From: Nocardioides euryhalodurans
GTDB taxonomy: Bacteria; Actinomycetota; Actinomycetes; Propionibacteriales; Nocardioidaceae
Reading direction: 5' to 3'
DNA length: 64,000 bases
Assembly: GCF_004564375.1 (NCBI RefSeq)
Contig: NZ_CP038267.1
Location: forward strand, 1-64,000
In this document: piece after piece, positions 55,793 to 64,000 of the stretch
Numbering within the stretch: position 1 is the stretch's first letter
Layout: each line of letters begins with the position of its first letter
Notes under the pieces: model-generated
Told to the model about the DNA's origin: nothing
The model's database searches: none
What the model saw: only the letters and a program-made list of their open reading frames with translations
Made by a program: the position numbers and the translations under genes

Positions 55793-56655
55793 GCGGTCAG
55801 CCGACGGCCCCGGCCTGGGAGCCCTCGGCCGTCCAGAGGGAGCGCGACGCCTTCCGGCGCCGGCGGACGCTGCGCAGCGCGCTGGTGGCGTTCGCCAGCA
55901 CCACGGTGCTGCTCGGGCTGGCGGGGTGGGCGGTCGTCAGCTCCCCGGGCTGGGAGCGGGTCCAGGAGACCTACTTCGACTGGGACAAGGCGGTCGACTC
56001 GTTCCCCGCCGTCCTCGACGGGTTGTGGCTCAACATCCGGGTGATGCTGATCTGCGCGGTGCTGATCCTGCTGCTCAGCCTCACGATCGCGGTGATGCGG
56101 ACCGTCCGGGGGCCGGTGGCCTTCCCGCTGCGGCTCCTCGGGACGGTGTACGTCGACGTGTTCCGCGGCCTGCCGCTGCTGCTCCTGCTGTTCCTGCTCG
56201 GCTTCGGCGGGCCGGCGCTCGACCTCGCGGGCCTGCCGCGGTCGGCCCTCTTCTGGGGCTGCGCGGCGCTGGTGCTGTCCTACTCCGCCTACGTCGCGGA
56301 GGTGTTCCGCGCGGGGATCGAGTCGGTCCACCCCTCGCAGCGGCTGGCCGGCCGGGCGCTCGGGCTGAGCTATGCCCAGAACCTTCGCCTCGTGGTGCTG
56401 CCACAGGCCTGGCGTCGCGTCCTGCCACCCCTGATGAACGACCTGGTCTCGCTGCAGAAGGACTCCGGCCTGATCGCCGTGCTCGGCGTGGTCGACGCGA
56501 TCCAGGCGGCCCGCATCGAGACGGCGAAGGACTTCAACTACACGCCGTACGTCGTGGCCGGGTTCCTCTTCATCTGCCTGACCATCCCGATGGCGCGCGC
56601 CACGGACTGGTTCGCGCGCAAGCAGGGCTTCCACGGGGCCGGAGGGATGCTCTGA
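55756..56655 (+). CDS. Amino-acid ABC transporter permease
   Basis: The product is up to 299 aa with a cytoplasmic N-terminal tail, a first membrane helix (about residues 42-62) and the HisM/GlnP-type permease domain: GLWLNIRVMLICAVLILLLS, DVFRGLPLLLLLFLLGFG, and the EAA-type loop AGRALGLSYAQNLRLVVLPQ. The start is uncertain. GTG 55756 lies inside the binding-protein gene and has no ribosome-binding site. A CTG at 55789 overlaps its stop (CTGA) and has GGAG 6 nt before it. The gene overlaps the ATPase by one base (TGATG). Confidence 0.9.
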   Translation: MAGPAGRTGAVLSGQPTAPAWEPSAVQRERDAFRRRRTLRSALVAFASTTVLLGLAGWAVVSSPGWERVQETYFDWDKAVDSFPAVLDGLWLNIRVMLICAVLILLLSLTIAVMRTVRGPVAFPLRLLGTVYVDVFRGLPLLLLLFLLGFGGPALDLAGLPRSALFWGCAALVLSYSAYVAEVFRAGIESVHPSQRLAGRALGLSYAQNLRLVVLPQAWRRVLPPLMNDLVSLQKDSGLIAVLGVVDAIQAARIETAKDFNYTPYVVAGFLFICLTIPMARATDWFARKQGFHGAGGML

Positions 56656-57386
56656 TGGCGCTGCTCGAGATGGCGGGCGTCCGCAAGAGCTTCGGCCGCA
56701 ACGTCGTGCTGCGCGACGTCGACCTGGTGGTCGAGCCCGGCCAGTGCGTGGTGCTGATCGGTGCGTCCGGGTCGGGCAAGTCGACCCTGCTGCGCTGCGC
56801 CAACCTGCTCGAGGTCGTCGACGACGGGAGGATCACCTTCGAGGGGGAGGACATCACCGACCCGCGGGTCGACGCCGACGCGGTCCGGGCGCGGATGGGC
56901 CTGGTCTTCCAGGCCTACAACCTGTTCCCGCACCTCTCCGTGGTCGGCAACCTGACGCTCGCGCTGGTCAAGGTGCACGGCGTCGGCCGTGACGAGGCCG
57001 AGGAGCGCAGCCTCGCGATGCTGGACCGGGTCGGGCTGCGGGAGAAGGCCACCGCGAGGCCCGACGACCTCTCCGGCGGCCAGCAGCAGCGGGTGGCCAT
57101 CGCCCGGGCTCTGGTCGCCCAGCCGGCGCTGATGCTGCTCGACGAGGTGACCTCCGCGCTCGACCCCGAGCTCGTCGGCGAGGTGCTCGACCTGCTCGGC
57201 GAGCTCAAGGCCGAGGGCGTGACCATGCTGCTCAACACCCACGAGATGGGCTTCGCCCGCGAGGTGGCCGACACGGTCTGCTTCCTCCACGACGGCGTGA
57301 TCCACGAGCGCGGTACACCGGCCGAGGTGCTCGGCGCCCCGCGGGAGGAGCGGACGCGGACGTTCCTGGCGCGGCTTCGGACCTGA
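56655..57386 (+). CDS. Amino-acid ABC transporter ATP-binding protein
   Basis: The 243-aa ATPase has Walker A in LIGASGSGKSTLLRC (about residues 34-48), the Q-loop FQAYNLFPHLSV, the signature LSGGQQQRVAIARAL, Walker B in LMLLDEVTSALDPEL and the H-loop LNTHEMGFAREVAD. This is the GlnQ/HisP-type polar amino-acid importer ATPase. Together with the two upstream genes it forms a full importer. Hairpins follow the stop. Confidence 0.95.
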   Translation: MALLEMAGVRKSFGRNVVLRDVDLVVEPGQCVVLIGASGSGKSTLLRCANLLEVVDDGRITFEGEDITDPRVDADAVRARMGLVFQAYNLFPHLSVVGNLTLALVKVHGVGRDEAEERSLAMLDRVGLREKATARPDDLSGGQQQRVAIARALVAQPALMLLDEVTSALDPELVGEVLDLLGELKAEGVTMLLNTHEMGFAREVADTVCFLHDGVIHERGTPAEVLGAPREERTRTFLARLRT

Positions 57387-57408
57387 TCGGGGTGTCGTGG
57401 CCTTGTCG

Positions 57409-57432
57409 GTTTCCCCGGGCGACCGGGGAAGC
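57409..57432 (+). repeat. Palindromic element, copy 2 / terminator of the importer operon
   Basis: TTCCCCGG-GCGA-CCGGGGAA (57411-57430) is an 8-bp perfect stem with a GNRA-type GCGA loop, extended by a G-U and a G-C pair. It lies 24 nt behind the importer ATPase. Its core is the same as at 51282-51310, with GCGA in place of TCGA at the centre. Confidence 0.65.
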
Positions 57433-57437
57433 TGACC

Positions 57438-57465
57438 GGGGCGAGCTTGCCCAGCACAAGCCCCC
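57438..57465 (+). terminator. Second hairpin behind the importer operon
   Basis: GGGG-CGA-GCTTG pairs with CAAGC-CCCC around a 7-nt loop, with a CGA bulge. Together with the palindrome before it, it makes a tandem hairpin arrangement like that in the hisH-hisA gap. Confidence 0.5.
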
Positions 57466-57498
57466 GTACACGGGATCGTCGTTGCCGACGGCAACCGA

Positions 57499-57529
57499 TT
57501 GGGTTCCTGTCGGTCCTGCGGAATAGCCT
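57499..57529 (+). promoter_or_regulatory. Candidate promoter of the ABC exporter operon
   Basis: TTGGGT (57499-57504) and TAGCCT (57524-57529) with a 19-nt spacer. A small palindrome GTTGCCGACGGCAAC lies just upstream at 57481-57495. A short ATG-led ORF of 23 codons begins at 57550 and runs past the exporter start in another frame. Confidence 0.4.
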
Positions 57530-57578
57530 GTCCGGGCGCGCGGTTGCGCGATGACGGACGAGGGGAGCCTGGGCCAAA

Positions 57579-59399
57579 GTGGCGGACGAGTGGAGCGAGC
57601 ACCGCGGGTCGACGACGCGTGAGGGGTTCGCCGTACTCGGCGTCGCCATCAGGCGGGAGCCCGGCATCTTCGCCCTCTCCACCGTCGGGAGCGTGCTCTT
57701 CGGGGCGCTGACCGTCGCCGACGCCTGGGTGCTCGGGTGGGCCACCGACCACGTCGTGATCCCCGCCTTCGCCACCGGCGAGGTCGACAGCAGCCTGTTG
57801 TGGGCCGTCCTCGCCCTCTTCCTCGGCGTCGCCCTGCTGCGCGCGGTCGGCATCGTGGCCCGCCGCCTCGGCGCCGGCATCATGCAGTACCGCATGCAGG
57901 CGCACACCCGCCGTGCGGTCACGCGCCAGTACCTCTCGCTCCCCATGGAGTGGCACCAGCGCCACCCGACGGGGCAGCTGCTCTCCAACGCCTACTCCGA
58001 CGTCGAGGCGGCCTGGGGTCCCATCGCGCCGCTGCCGATGGCGGTGGGCACGCTCGTGATGATGGTCATCGCCATCGTGCAGATGCTGCTCGCCGACGTC
58101 GTGCTGGCGCTGGTCGGGCTGCTGGTCTTCCCCGCGGTCGTGGTCGCCAACCTCGCCTACCAGCGCCTCGCCTCCCCGCTGATGACGCGCGCCCAGGGCC
58201 TCCGCGCCGAGGTGAGCGAGATCGCCCACGAGTCCTTCGACGGCGCCCTGGTGGTCAAGACCCTGGGCCGTGAGGGGGAGGAGACCGAGCGCTTCCGCCG
58301 CAAGGCCCACGAGCTGCGCGACGTCAACGTCCGGGCCGGCCGGATCCGGGCCGCCTTCGACCCCACCCTCGCCTCGCTGCCCAACATCGGGGTGCTGGTG
58401 GTCCTCGCGGTGGGGACCGCGCGCGTGATCAGTGGAGCCTCCGACGCCGGCGACGTCGTGACCGTCGCCTACCTGCTGACGATCGTGTCCTTCCCGATCC
58501 GCTCCATCGGCTGGCTGCTCGGGGAGTTCCCCCGCAGCGTGGTCGGCTACCACCGCGCCCAGCGGGTGGTGGAGGCCACCGGCGCCATGGCGTACGGCGA
58601 GCGCGCGCTGGCCGCCGACGGTTCCGGCGCCCGGCTCGAGGTCGACCGGCTGGCCTACTCCTTCGAGGAGGACGCCCCGCTCCTGGACGGGGTCAGCTTC
58701 GACGTCGAGCCCGGCCGGACGGTCGCGCTCGTCGGCGCCACCGCCTCGGGCAAGAGCACCCTCACCAACCTGCTCACCCGGCTCTTCGACCCCGACCGGG
58801 GCCGGGTGCTCGTCGACGGTGTCGACCTGCGCGACCTGGCCCGCGGCGAGCTGGCCGGCTCGGTGTCCGTGGTGGGTCAGACCGCGTTCCTGTTCGACGA
58901 CACGGTCCGCGACAACGTCACGCTCGGTGCCGACCTGCCCGACGAGGAGGTCTGGGAGGCGCTGCGCGCCGCCGAGGCGGACGGCTTCGTGGCGGCCCTG
59001 CCCGACGGCCTCGACAGCCGCCTGGGCGAGCGCGGCACGTCCCTGTCCGGTGGCCAGCGGCAGCGCATCTCGCTGGCCCGCGCCCTCGTCCGACGCCCAC
59101 GGCTGCTGATCCTCGACGACGCGACGTCGGCGGTCGATCCCGAGGTCGAGGCCCGGATCCTCCAGACGCTGCGGGCCGACGACCGGGGCGGCACCGTGGT
59201 CGTCGTCGCCTACCGCAAGGCCACGATCGGGCTCGCCGACGAGGTGATCCACCTCGCGGGTGGCCGGGTCGCCGACCGGGGCACCCATGCCGAGCTGCTC
59301 GGCCGCAGCCCCGCGTACGCCCGGCTGGTCAACGCCTACGAGCAGGCCGCCCACGAGGCCGCCGAGTCGGCCGGCGAGCGTGCGGGGGAGCGCCGATGA
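57579..59399 (+). CDS. ABC exporter half-transporter A (degenerate-site subunit)
   Basis: The 606-aa protein has six membrane helices (type IV exporter fold) and an ATPase domain: Walker A LVGATASGKSTLTNLL, signature TSLSGGQRQRISLARAL, then Walker B LLILDDATSAVDPE and a switch segment VVVVAYRKATIGLADE. The catalytic Glu is Asp (LDDATS) and the switch His is Tyr (AYRK), so the Walker side of this subunit should form the degenerate site, while its intact signature completes the partner's active site. GTG 57579 is the likely start. It is coupled to subunit B by ATGA. The substrate may be a drug or lipid; it is not known. Confidence 0.92.
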   Translation: MADEWSEHRGSTTREGFAVLGVAIRREPGIFALSTVGSVLFGALTVADAWVLGWATDHVVIPAFATGEVDSSLLWAVLALFLGVALLRAVGIVARRLGAGIMQYRMQAHTRRAVTRQYLSLPMEWHQRHPTGQLLSNAYSDVEAAWGPIAPLPMAVGTLVMMVIAIVQMLLADVVLALVGLLVFPAVVVANLAYQRLASPLMTRAQGLRAEVSEIAHESFDGALVVKTLGREGEETERFRRKAHELRDVNVRAGRIRAAFDPTLASLPNIGVLVVLAVGTARVISGASDAGDVVTVAYLLTIVSFPIRSIGWLLGEFPRSVVGYHRAQRVVEATGAMAYGERALAADGSGARLEVDRLAYSFEEDAPLLDGVSFDVEPGRTVALVGATASGKSTLTNLLTRLFDPDRGRVLVDGVDLRDLARGELAGSVSVVGQTAFLFDDTVRDNVTLGADLPDEEVWEALRAAEADGFVAALPDGLDSRLGERGTSLSGGQRQRISLARALVRRPRLLILDDATSAVDPEVEARILQTLRADDRGGTVVVVAYRKATIGLADEVIHLAGGRVADRGTHAELLGRSPAYARLVNAYEQAAHEAAESAGERAGERR

Positions 59400-61222
59400 G
59401 CACCGCGACGACGGAGCCGACGAGCGGCACCCGCCTCGACACCGGCGAGGACCTCGCCCCGATCGAGACCATCCGCCGCGGGGTCGCGATCAGCCCCGAG
59501 CTCAAGGAGGGCTTCCGGCTCACCCTGCTGCTGGCCGTCATCGCGTCCTTCGGCCAGGTGATCGTGCCGATCGCGGTGCAGCAGACCCTCGACCAGGGGC
59601 TCCGGGGCGACGGCGGTCCCGACGTGTCCTTCGTGGTCCTGATCGGGCTGGTCTGCTTCGTGGGCATCGTGCTCACCAGCGCCGCCTCCTACCTCATGAC
59701 CAGCCGGCTCTTCCGCACCTCCGAACGCGGCCTCGCCACCTTGCGGATCAAGGCGTTCCGCCACGTCCACGACCTGCCTCTGCTGACTCAGAACACCGAG
59801 CGTCGCGGCGCCCTGGTCTCCCGGGTGACCACCGACGTCGACCAGGTCAGCCAGTTCCTGGTCTTCGGTGGCCTGATCTTCATCGTCAGCATCGGCCAGA
59901 TCCTGGTCGCGACCGCGATCATGCTCGTCTACAGCTGGCAGCTCACGATCGTGGTGTGGGTCGCGTTCGCGCCGCTGTTCCTCTCGATCCGCTGGTTCCA
60001 GCGCAAGCTGACCGCGGCCTACGCCGTCGTACGCCGCCAGGTCGGCGTGCTGCTCTCGGCGATCTCGGAGCCGGTCGTCGGCGCCGAGGTGGTCCGCGCC
60101 TACGCCGTCGAGGACCGTACCCAGCACCGCATCGACACCGCGATCGACGAGTTCAAGGCCGCCAGCGTGAAGGCCCAGCAGTACACCGTGGTGTCGTTCT
60201 CCCTCGGCGGCATCTCCGCCGGGCTGGCCAACGCCGGCGTGATCATCGTGGGCGTGATGCTCGGCTTCACCGGAGACATGACCGCGGGCCGGGTGCTGGC
60301 CTTCGCCTTCCTGGTGACCCTCTTCGTCGGACCCGTCCAGATGGGCACCCAGATCCTCACCGACGCCCAGAACGCCATCGCGAGCTGGCGCCGGGTGATC
60401 GGCATCCTGGAGACCCCGGCCGACCTCGTCGACCCCGGCGAGGACGGCCAGGTGCTGCCGCGCGGCCCGATCGACGTCACCTTCGACGGCGTGACCTTCG
60501 CCTACCCGGGCGGGTCGCCGGTGCTCCACGACGTGTCGATGACCATCGACTCCGGCACCCGCATCGCCATCGTCGGCGAGACCGGTTCCGGCAAGTCGAC
60601 CTTCGCCAAGCTGCTGACCAGGCTGATGGACCCCTCGCGGGGTGCGGTGCTGCTCGACGGCATCGACGTCCGCGACCTCGCCCAGCGCAGCCTCAGGTCC
60701 AGCGTGGTGCTGGTCCCGCAGGAGGGCTTCCTCTTCGACGACACGATCACGGCCAACGTCCGCTACGGCAAGCTCGACGCGACCGAGGCGGAGATCCGTG
60801 CCAGTGCCGCCGAGCTCGGCCTCAGCGACTGGCTCGACGGCCTGCCCCGCGGCCTCGAGACGCAGGTCGGCCAGCGCGGCGAGTCGCTGTCGGCGGGGGA
60901 GCGCCAGCTGGTCGCCCTGCTCCGCGCCCACCTCGCCGACCCCGACCTGCTCGTGCTCGACGAGGCCACCAGCGCCGTCGACCCGCAACTGGAGATGCGG
61001 ATAGCCCGGGCGCTGGAGCGGTTGATGTCGGGCCGCACCAGCGTCACCATCGCCCACCGGCTGTCGACGGCCGAGAGCGCCGACGAGGTCGTCGTGGTCG
61101 ACCGTGGCCGGATCGTGCAGCGTGGTCCCCACGCGCGGCTGGCAGCCGAGGAGGGGTCGGTCTACGCCGGCCTCTATGCCTCCTGGGTCGCCCAGAGGGC
61201 ACCCGCGGGCGGGGCGGGCTGA
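59396..61222 (+). CDS. ABC exporter half-transporter B (consensus-site subunit)
   Basis: The 608-aa protein pairs with subunit A. It has six membrane helices and an ATPase with consensus Walker A IVGETGSGKSTFAKLL, Walker B LLVLDEATSAVDPQ and switch VTIAHRLSTAESAD, so its Walker side can hydrolyse ATP. Its signature is altered to SLSAGERQLVAL (LSAGE in place of LSGGQ), matching the degenerate Walker side of subunit A. This complementary split is the hallmark of heterodimeric exporters such as TM287/288. ATG 59396 overlaps subunit A. hisI follows 27 nt behind. Confidence 0.92.
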   Translation: MSTATTEPTSGTRLDTGEDLAPIETIRRGVAISPELKEGFRLTLLLAVIASFGQVIVPIAVQQTLDQGLRGDGGPDVSFVVLIGLVCFVGIVLTSAASYLMTSRLFRTSERGLATLRIKAFRHVHDLPLLTQNTERRGALVSRVTTDVDQVSQFLVFGGLIFIVSIGQILVATAIMLVYSWQLTIVVWVAFAPLFLSIRWFQRKLTAAYAVVRRQVGVLLSAISEPVVGAEVVRAYAVEDRTQHRIDTAIDEFKAASVKAQQYTVVSFSLGGISAGLANAGVIIVGVMLGFTGDMTAGRVLAFAFLVTLFVGPVQMGTQILTDAQNAIASWRRVIGILETPADLVDPGEDGQVLPRGPIDVTFDGVTFAYPGGSPVLHDVSMTIDSGTRIAIVGETGSGKSTFAKLLTRLMDPSRGAVLLDGIDVRDLAQRSLRSSVVLVPQEGFLFDDTITANVRYGKLDATEAEIRASAAELGLSDWLDGLPRGLETQVGQRGESLSAGERQLVALLRAHLADPDLLVLDEATSAVDPQLEMRIARALERLMSGRTSVTIAHRLSTAESADEVVVVDRGRIVQRGPHARLAAEEGSVYAGLYASWVAQRAPAGGAG

Positions 61223-61237
61223 CGACCGGTCCGGTGG

Positions 61238-61243
61238 GATGAT
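61238..61243 (+). promoter_or_regulatory. Possible leaderless -10 box of hisI
   Basis: GATGAT lies 6 nt before the hisI ATG. It keeps the important A and T positions of TAnnnT but not the first T, so it is weaker than those at hisD, hisA and murE. Confidence 0.3.
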
Positions 61244-61249
61244 GGGCGC

Positions 61250-61597
61250 ATGACCGATCTCGACCCCGCGATCGCCGCCCGCCTCAAGCGGACCGCCGAG
61301 GGCCTGGTGCCGGCGGTGGTCCAGCAGCACGACACCGGCGAGGTGCTGATGCTCGGCTGGATGGACGACGAGGCGCTGGCCCGGACCCTCGAGACCGGCC
61401 GGGCGACGTACTGGTCGCGCTCGCGCCAGGAGTACTGGGTCAAGGGCGAGACCTCGGGCCACGTCCAGGACGTCCACGAGATCCGGCTCGACTGCGACGG
61501 CGACACCCTGCTGGTCAAGGTCGACCAGACCGGCGTCGCCTGCCACACCGGCGACCGCACCTGCTTCGACGCCGACCTGGTGCTCGGGGATGGCTGA
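61250..61597 (+). CDS. hisI: Phosphoribosyl-AMP cyclohydrolase
   Basis: HisI opens the purine ring of PR-AMP in step 3 of histidine synthesis, with Zn and Mg. The 115-aa single-domain enzyme shows [38 protein letters not shown] (the signature), [20 protein letters not shown] and the Cys pair in [12 protein letters not shown]. The hisE part is not fused. It is separate from the main his genes by 8.4 kb and overlaps the next gene by 8 nt, the start of the trp region. Confidence 0.96.
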   Translation: MTDLDPAIAARLKRTAEGLVPAVVQQHDTGEVLMLGWMDDEALARTLETGRATYWSRSRQEYWVKGETSGHVQDVHEIRLDCDGDTLLVKVDQTGVACHTGDRTCFDADLVLGDG

Positions 61598-62180
61598 GCC
61601 CGCCGCCGGGCGGAGGCGTACGTTCGGGCCGGTCGTGGCCCTCGGCCTCGCCGCGGGCCTGCTCGTCTCGCTCGCAGGCAACCAGGCATGGGTCGTCGAC
61701 CGTTCGGTGCCGGAGGGGAGCGACCCGCTCGGCCAGGTGTCCGAGGCCGGGGAGATGCCGCTCGCGCTCGCGCTGGGGCTGGTGGTGCTCGCCTGCTGGG
61801 GCGTGGTGCTGGTGACCCGCCGGGTCGTACGCCGGGCGGTGCTCGTGCTGGCGTGCCTGGTCTCGCTCGGGCTGGTCGCGGCGGTCGTGTCCGGCTACCT
61901 CACGCTGCCCGACCAGGTGCTCGAGGCGTTCCCCACCGGGGCGACCCGCACCGACGTCGGGCTCACCGAGACGACGGGGTGGTTCTGGGCCGCGGCCCTC
62001 GGGGCGCTCGCCTCGGTCGTGGCGACCGTCCTCGCCGTCGCGTGGTGCCCGGCCTGGCCGGAGATGGGGAGCCGCTACGACGCCCCCGGCGGGCGAGGTG
62101 TGGCCGACGTACCTCTGGAGGAGCAGTCGAGCATCGACCTGTGGAAGTCGATGGACGAGGGCCGTGACCCGACCGCCTGA
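61590..62180 (+). CDS. Trp biosynthesis-associated membrane protein
   Basis: The 196-aa protein matches the actinobacterial family of membrane proteins found in trp operons. It has four membrane helices (about residues 13-31, 57-75, 83-103 and 131-151) and the typical [11 protein letters not shown] after helix 1 and [14 protein letters not shown] at helix 4, then a soluble tail with [13 protein letters not shown]. The function is unknown. In many actinomycetes trpE lies between hisI and this gene; here it is missing, and hisI overlaps directly. Confidence 0.88.
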   Translation: MAEPAAGRRRTFGPVVALGLAAGLLVSLAGNQAWVVDRSVPEGSDPLGQVSEAGEMPLALALGLVVLACWGVVLVTRRVVRRAVLVLACLVSLGLVAAVVSGYLTLPDQVLEAFPTGATRTDVGLTETTGWFWAAALGALASVVATVLAVAWCPAWPEMGSRYDAPGGRGVADVPLEEQSSIDLWKSMDEGRDPTA

Positions 62181-62190
62181 GCGGTTTCAC

Positions 62191-62196
62191 TACACT
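62191..62196 (+). promoter_or_regulatory. Possible -10 box before the HGxxPAAW gene
   Basis: TACACT in the 53-nt gap, 38 nt before the ATG at 62234. The -35 region is not clear. It may drive HGxxPAAW-trpC-trpB. Confidence 0.35.
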
Positions 62197-62233
62197 TGCC
62201 CCGCACCGCCCACCCGCATCGAGGAGCACCCGC

Positions 62234-62434
62234 ATGGCTGACAACCACGGCAACACCCCCGCCGCCTGGACCGGCGTCACGGTGGCGATGCTCGGTTTCA
62301 TCGTCGGCGGTGTGGGCCTGATGCTCGACCCGGTCAGCATGACGCTGTTCTGGGTCGGTTGCGCCCTCGGCGTCGCCGCCCTCGTGGTGTTCGCCGTGAT
62401 GGCCAGGATGGGTCTCAACAGCTCCGACCACTGA
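62234..62434 (+). CDS. HGxxPAAW family small membrane protein
   Basis: The 66-aa protein carries the family-defining motif HGNTPAAW at residues 5-12, followed by two membrane helices (about residues 13-31 and 37-57). Such proteins are found in actinobacterial trp operons next to trpC; the function is unknown. ATG 62234 has GAGGAG 7-8 nt before it. trpC starts 10 nt behind its stop. Confidence 0.93.
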   Translation: MADNHGNTPAAWTGVTVAMLGFIVGGVGLMLDPVSMTLFWVGCALGVAALVVFAVMARMGLNSSDH

Positions 62435-62444
62435 GGACCTCACC

Positions 62445-63236
62445 ATGTCCGTGCTCGACGACATCGTCGCCGGGGTACGGATCGACCTCGACCGCCGCCG
62501 TGCGGTGACCCCTGACGCGGACCTGCGTGCCGCGCTGGCCGACGTGGATCCGCCCCGGGACCCGATGCCCCACTTCCGCGACCCCGGCTGCAGCGTGATC
62601 GCCGAGGTCAAGCGACGCAGTCCCAGCAAGGGCGACCTCGCCGACATCCCCGACCCGGCCGACCTCGCGCGCCGCTACGCCGCGGGCGGGGCGGCCGCGA
62701 TCAGCGTCCTCACCGAGGAGCGTCGCTTCGGCGGCAGCCTCGACGACCTCCGCGCCGTGCGGGCCGCGGTCGACACGCCCCTGCTGCGCAAGGACTTCAT
62801 GGTCGAGCCCTACCAGCTGCTCGAGGCCCGCGCCGCCGGTGCGGACCTCGCGCTGCTGATCGTGGCGGCGCTCGACGACGACCGGCTGCGCCTGCTCCAC
62901 GACGAGGCCCGGACGCTCGGGCTGACCGTGCTCGTGGAGGTCCACGACGAGGCCGAGACCGAGCGGGCCGTCGCCCTCGGCGCCGAGCTGGTCGGCATCA
63001 ACGCCCGCAACCTCAAGACCCTCGAGGTCGATCCCGGCGCCTTCGCACGGCTCGCGCCCCTCGTGCCCGAGGACCGCGTGCTGGTCGCCGAGTCCGGGAT
63101 CACCGGCCCCGCCGACGTGGCGTCGTACGTCGCCGCAGGGGCCCGGGTTGTGTTGGTGGGGGAGGCTCTGGTCAGGGGCGGGGACCCCGCGGCCGCCGTG
63201 GCCGCCATGACCGGGACGACAGGAGTGACGCGATGA
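62445..63236 (+). CDS. trpC: Indole-3-glycerol-phosphate synthase
   Basis: TrpC closes the indole ring from CdRP. The 263-aa TIM barrel shows [15 protein letters not shown] with the Lys and the Ser-Pro-Ser loop (about residues 47-61), [20 protein letters not shown] with the second Lys, [30 protein letters not shown] and [12 protein letters not shown]. It is the stand-alone type with no TrpF domain, so PRA isomerisation would fall to PriA. ATG 62445 follows HGxxPAAW by 10 nt; the stop overlaps trpB as ATGA. Confidence 0.97.
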   Translation: MSVLDDIVAGVRIDLDRRRAVTPDADLRAALADVDPPRDPMPHFRDPGCSVIAEVKRRSPSKGDLADIPDPADLARRYAAGGAAAISVLTEERRFGGSLDDLRAVRAAVDTPLLRKDFMVEPYQLLEARAAGADLALLIVAALDDDRLRLLHDEARTLGLTVLVEVHDEAETERAVALGAELVGINARNLKTLEVDPGAFARLAPLVPEDRVLVAESGITGPADVASYVAAGARVVLVGEALVRGGDPAAAVAAMTGTTGVTR

Positions 63237-64000
63237 CCGCCGACGACACCGCCCTCGGCTGGGACGCCGACGAGCGGGGCTACTTCGGCCAGTGGGGCGG
63301 TCGCTTCATGCCCGAGGCGCTGGTCGCCGCGCTCGACGAGCTCGACGCCGCCTGGCAGGACGCCAAGGCGGACCCGGGTTTCCAGCGGGACTTCGAGGCG
63401 ATCCTGCGCGAGTTCGCCAACACGCCGAGCCCGCTCTACCACGCCGAACGCCTCAGCGAGCAGCTCGGCGTGACCCTGCTGCTCAAGCGCGAGGACCTCA
63501 ACCACACGGGCGCCCACAAGATCCGCAACGTGCTCGGCCAGGCACTGCTGACCCGGCGGATGGGCAAGCCGCGCGTGATCGCCGAGACCGGCGCCGGCCA
63601 GCACGGCGTGGCCGCGGCCACCGCCGCGGCGTACTTCGGGCTGGACTGCACCGTCTACATGGGCGAGGTCGACACCCGGCGCCAGGCGCTCAACGTGGCA
63701 CGGATGAAGCTGCTCGGGTCCACCGTGGTGCCGGTGTCCTCCGGCAGCGCGACTCTCAAGGACGCCATCAACGAGGCGCTGCGCGACTGGGTCGCCAGCG
63801 TCGACCACACCGCGTACCTCTTCGGCACGGCCGCCGGTCCCCACCCGTTCCCGAGCATGGTGCGCGACCTGTGCCGCGGCATCGGCGACGAGGCCCGCGC
63901 GCAGTGCCTCGACCACTGGGGCCGGCTGCCCGACACCGTGGCGGCCTGCGTCGGGGGCGGCTCCAACGCCATCGGGCTCTTCACCGCGTTCCTCGACGAC
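63233..64000 (+). CDS. trpB: Tryptophan synthase beta chain (3'-truncated by window edge)
   Basis: TrpB condenses indole with serine using PLP. The visible 256 residues read [20 protein letters not shown] at the start, then [19 protein letters not shown] with the PLP lysine, [36 protein letters not shown] and the phosphate-binding [12 protein letters not shown] at the edge. It is the TrpB1 type that works with TrpA. ATG 63233 overlaps the trpC stop. Some actinomycetes carry trpM between trpC and trpB; it is absent here. The stop lies outside the window. Confidence 0.97.
   Translation, partial: MTADDTALGWDADERGYFGQWGGRFMPEALVAALDELDAAWQDAKADPGFQRDFEAILREFANTPSPLYHAERLSEQLGVTLLLKREDLNHTGAHKIRNVLGQALLTRRMGKPRVIAETGAGQHGVAAATAAAYFGLDCTVYMGEVDTRRQALNVARMKLLGSTVVPVSSGSATLKDAINEALRDWVASVDHTAYLFGTAAGPHPFPSMVRDLCRGIGDEARAQCLDHWGRLPDTVAACVGGGSNAIGLFTAFLDD

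Noticed and set aside
57550..57621. A 23-codon ATG-led ORF overlapping the start of ABC exporter subunit A
   Set aside because: It could be an upstream regulatory ORF, but it has no motif and no strong ribosome-binding site, so it was not listed as a gene.

Overview
The window is very GC-rich (roughly 70% or more by eye) and almost fully coding. It reads as chromosomal core DNA of an actinomycete. Support for this: a dcw (division and cell wall) cluster with sepF, yggT and a Wag31-type divIVA behind ftsZ, a DUF3040 membrane protein, a PriA-type HisA, an HGxxPAAW protein in the trp region, a mycobacterial-type LexA box, and a DNPR-type (diaminopimelate-adding) MurE. The overall gene set resembles Nocardioides and relatives (Propionibacteriales). 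That genus-level placement is inference only.

Layout. (1) 1-4.1 kb: end of metF, a CrtI-like flavoprotein, DUF4126 and YbaK-family genes, and small membrane proteins. (2) 4.1-11 kb: a DNA-damage cassette behind a perfect LexA box: DUF6504, SAV_6107-type HEPN, DnaE2-type polymerase, a methyltransferase and DinB. (3) 11-16.3 kb: a DUF3040 gene, then moxR-DUF58-tgpA on the minus strand. (4) 16.5-37 kb: the dcw cluster: mraZ, a small ORF, rsmH, a 24-codon ORF, ftsL, ftsI, murE, murF, mraY, a murF fragment, a second mraY, murD, ftsW, murG, murC, ftsQ, ftsZ, pgeF, yggS, sepF, yggT, divIVA. murB and ddl are absent from it. (5) 37-46 kb: a histone-H1-like DksA/TraR protein, lspA, rluD, a GNAT-chorismate mutase fusion, a VOC protein, the replicative dnaE1, and DUF2567-like and DUF3352 genes. 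(6) 46-64 kb: YbaK and LON-domain genes on the minus strand, hisDCBH, then hisA(priA)-hisF behind its own promoter, an amino-acid permease fused to a USP-like domain, a polar amino-acid ABC importer, a heterodimeric ABC exporter, hisI, a Trp-associated membrane protein, HGxxPAAW, trpC and the start of trpB.

Most genes inside each block are translationally coupled through ATGA, GTGA or TGATG junctions. Transcription seems to restart at a few internal points, marked by TAnnnT boxes about 6 nt before a start codon (leaderless-type) or by hairpins.

The most unusual feature is the tandem mraY pair with the 3' end of a second murF trapped between the copies. The whole murF-tail/mraY unit has been duplicated, both MraY proteins keep their catalytic motifs, and copy 1 carries an extra repeat-derived loop. 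Other points of note are the four 10-nt-phased GTGG boxes over the mra promoter, the GNAT-chorismate mutase fusion, the asymmetric ABC exporter, and two copies of one palindromic hairpin family. No rRNA, tRNA, CRISPR array, insertion sequence or prophage was seen.
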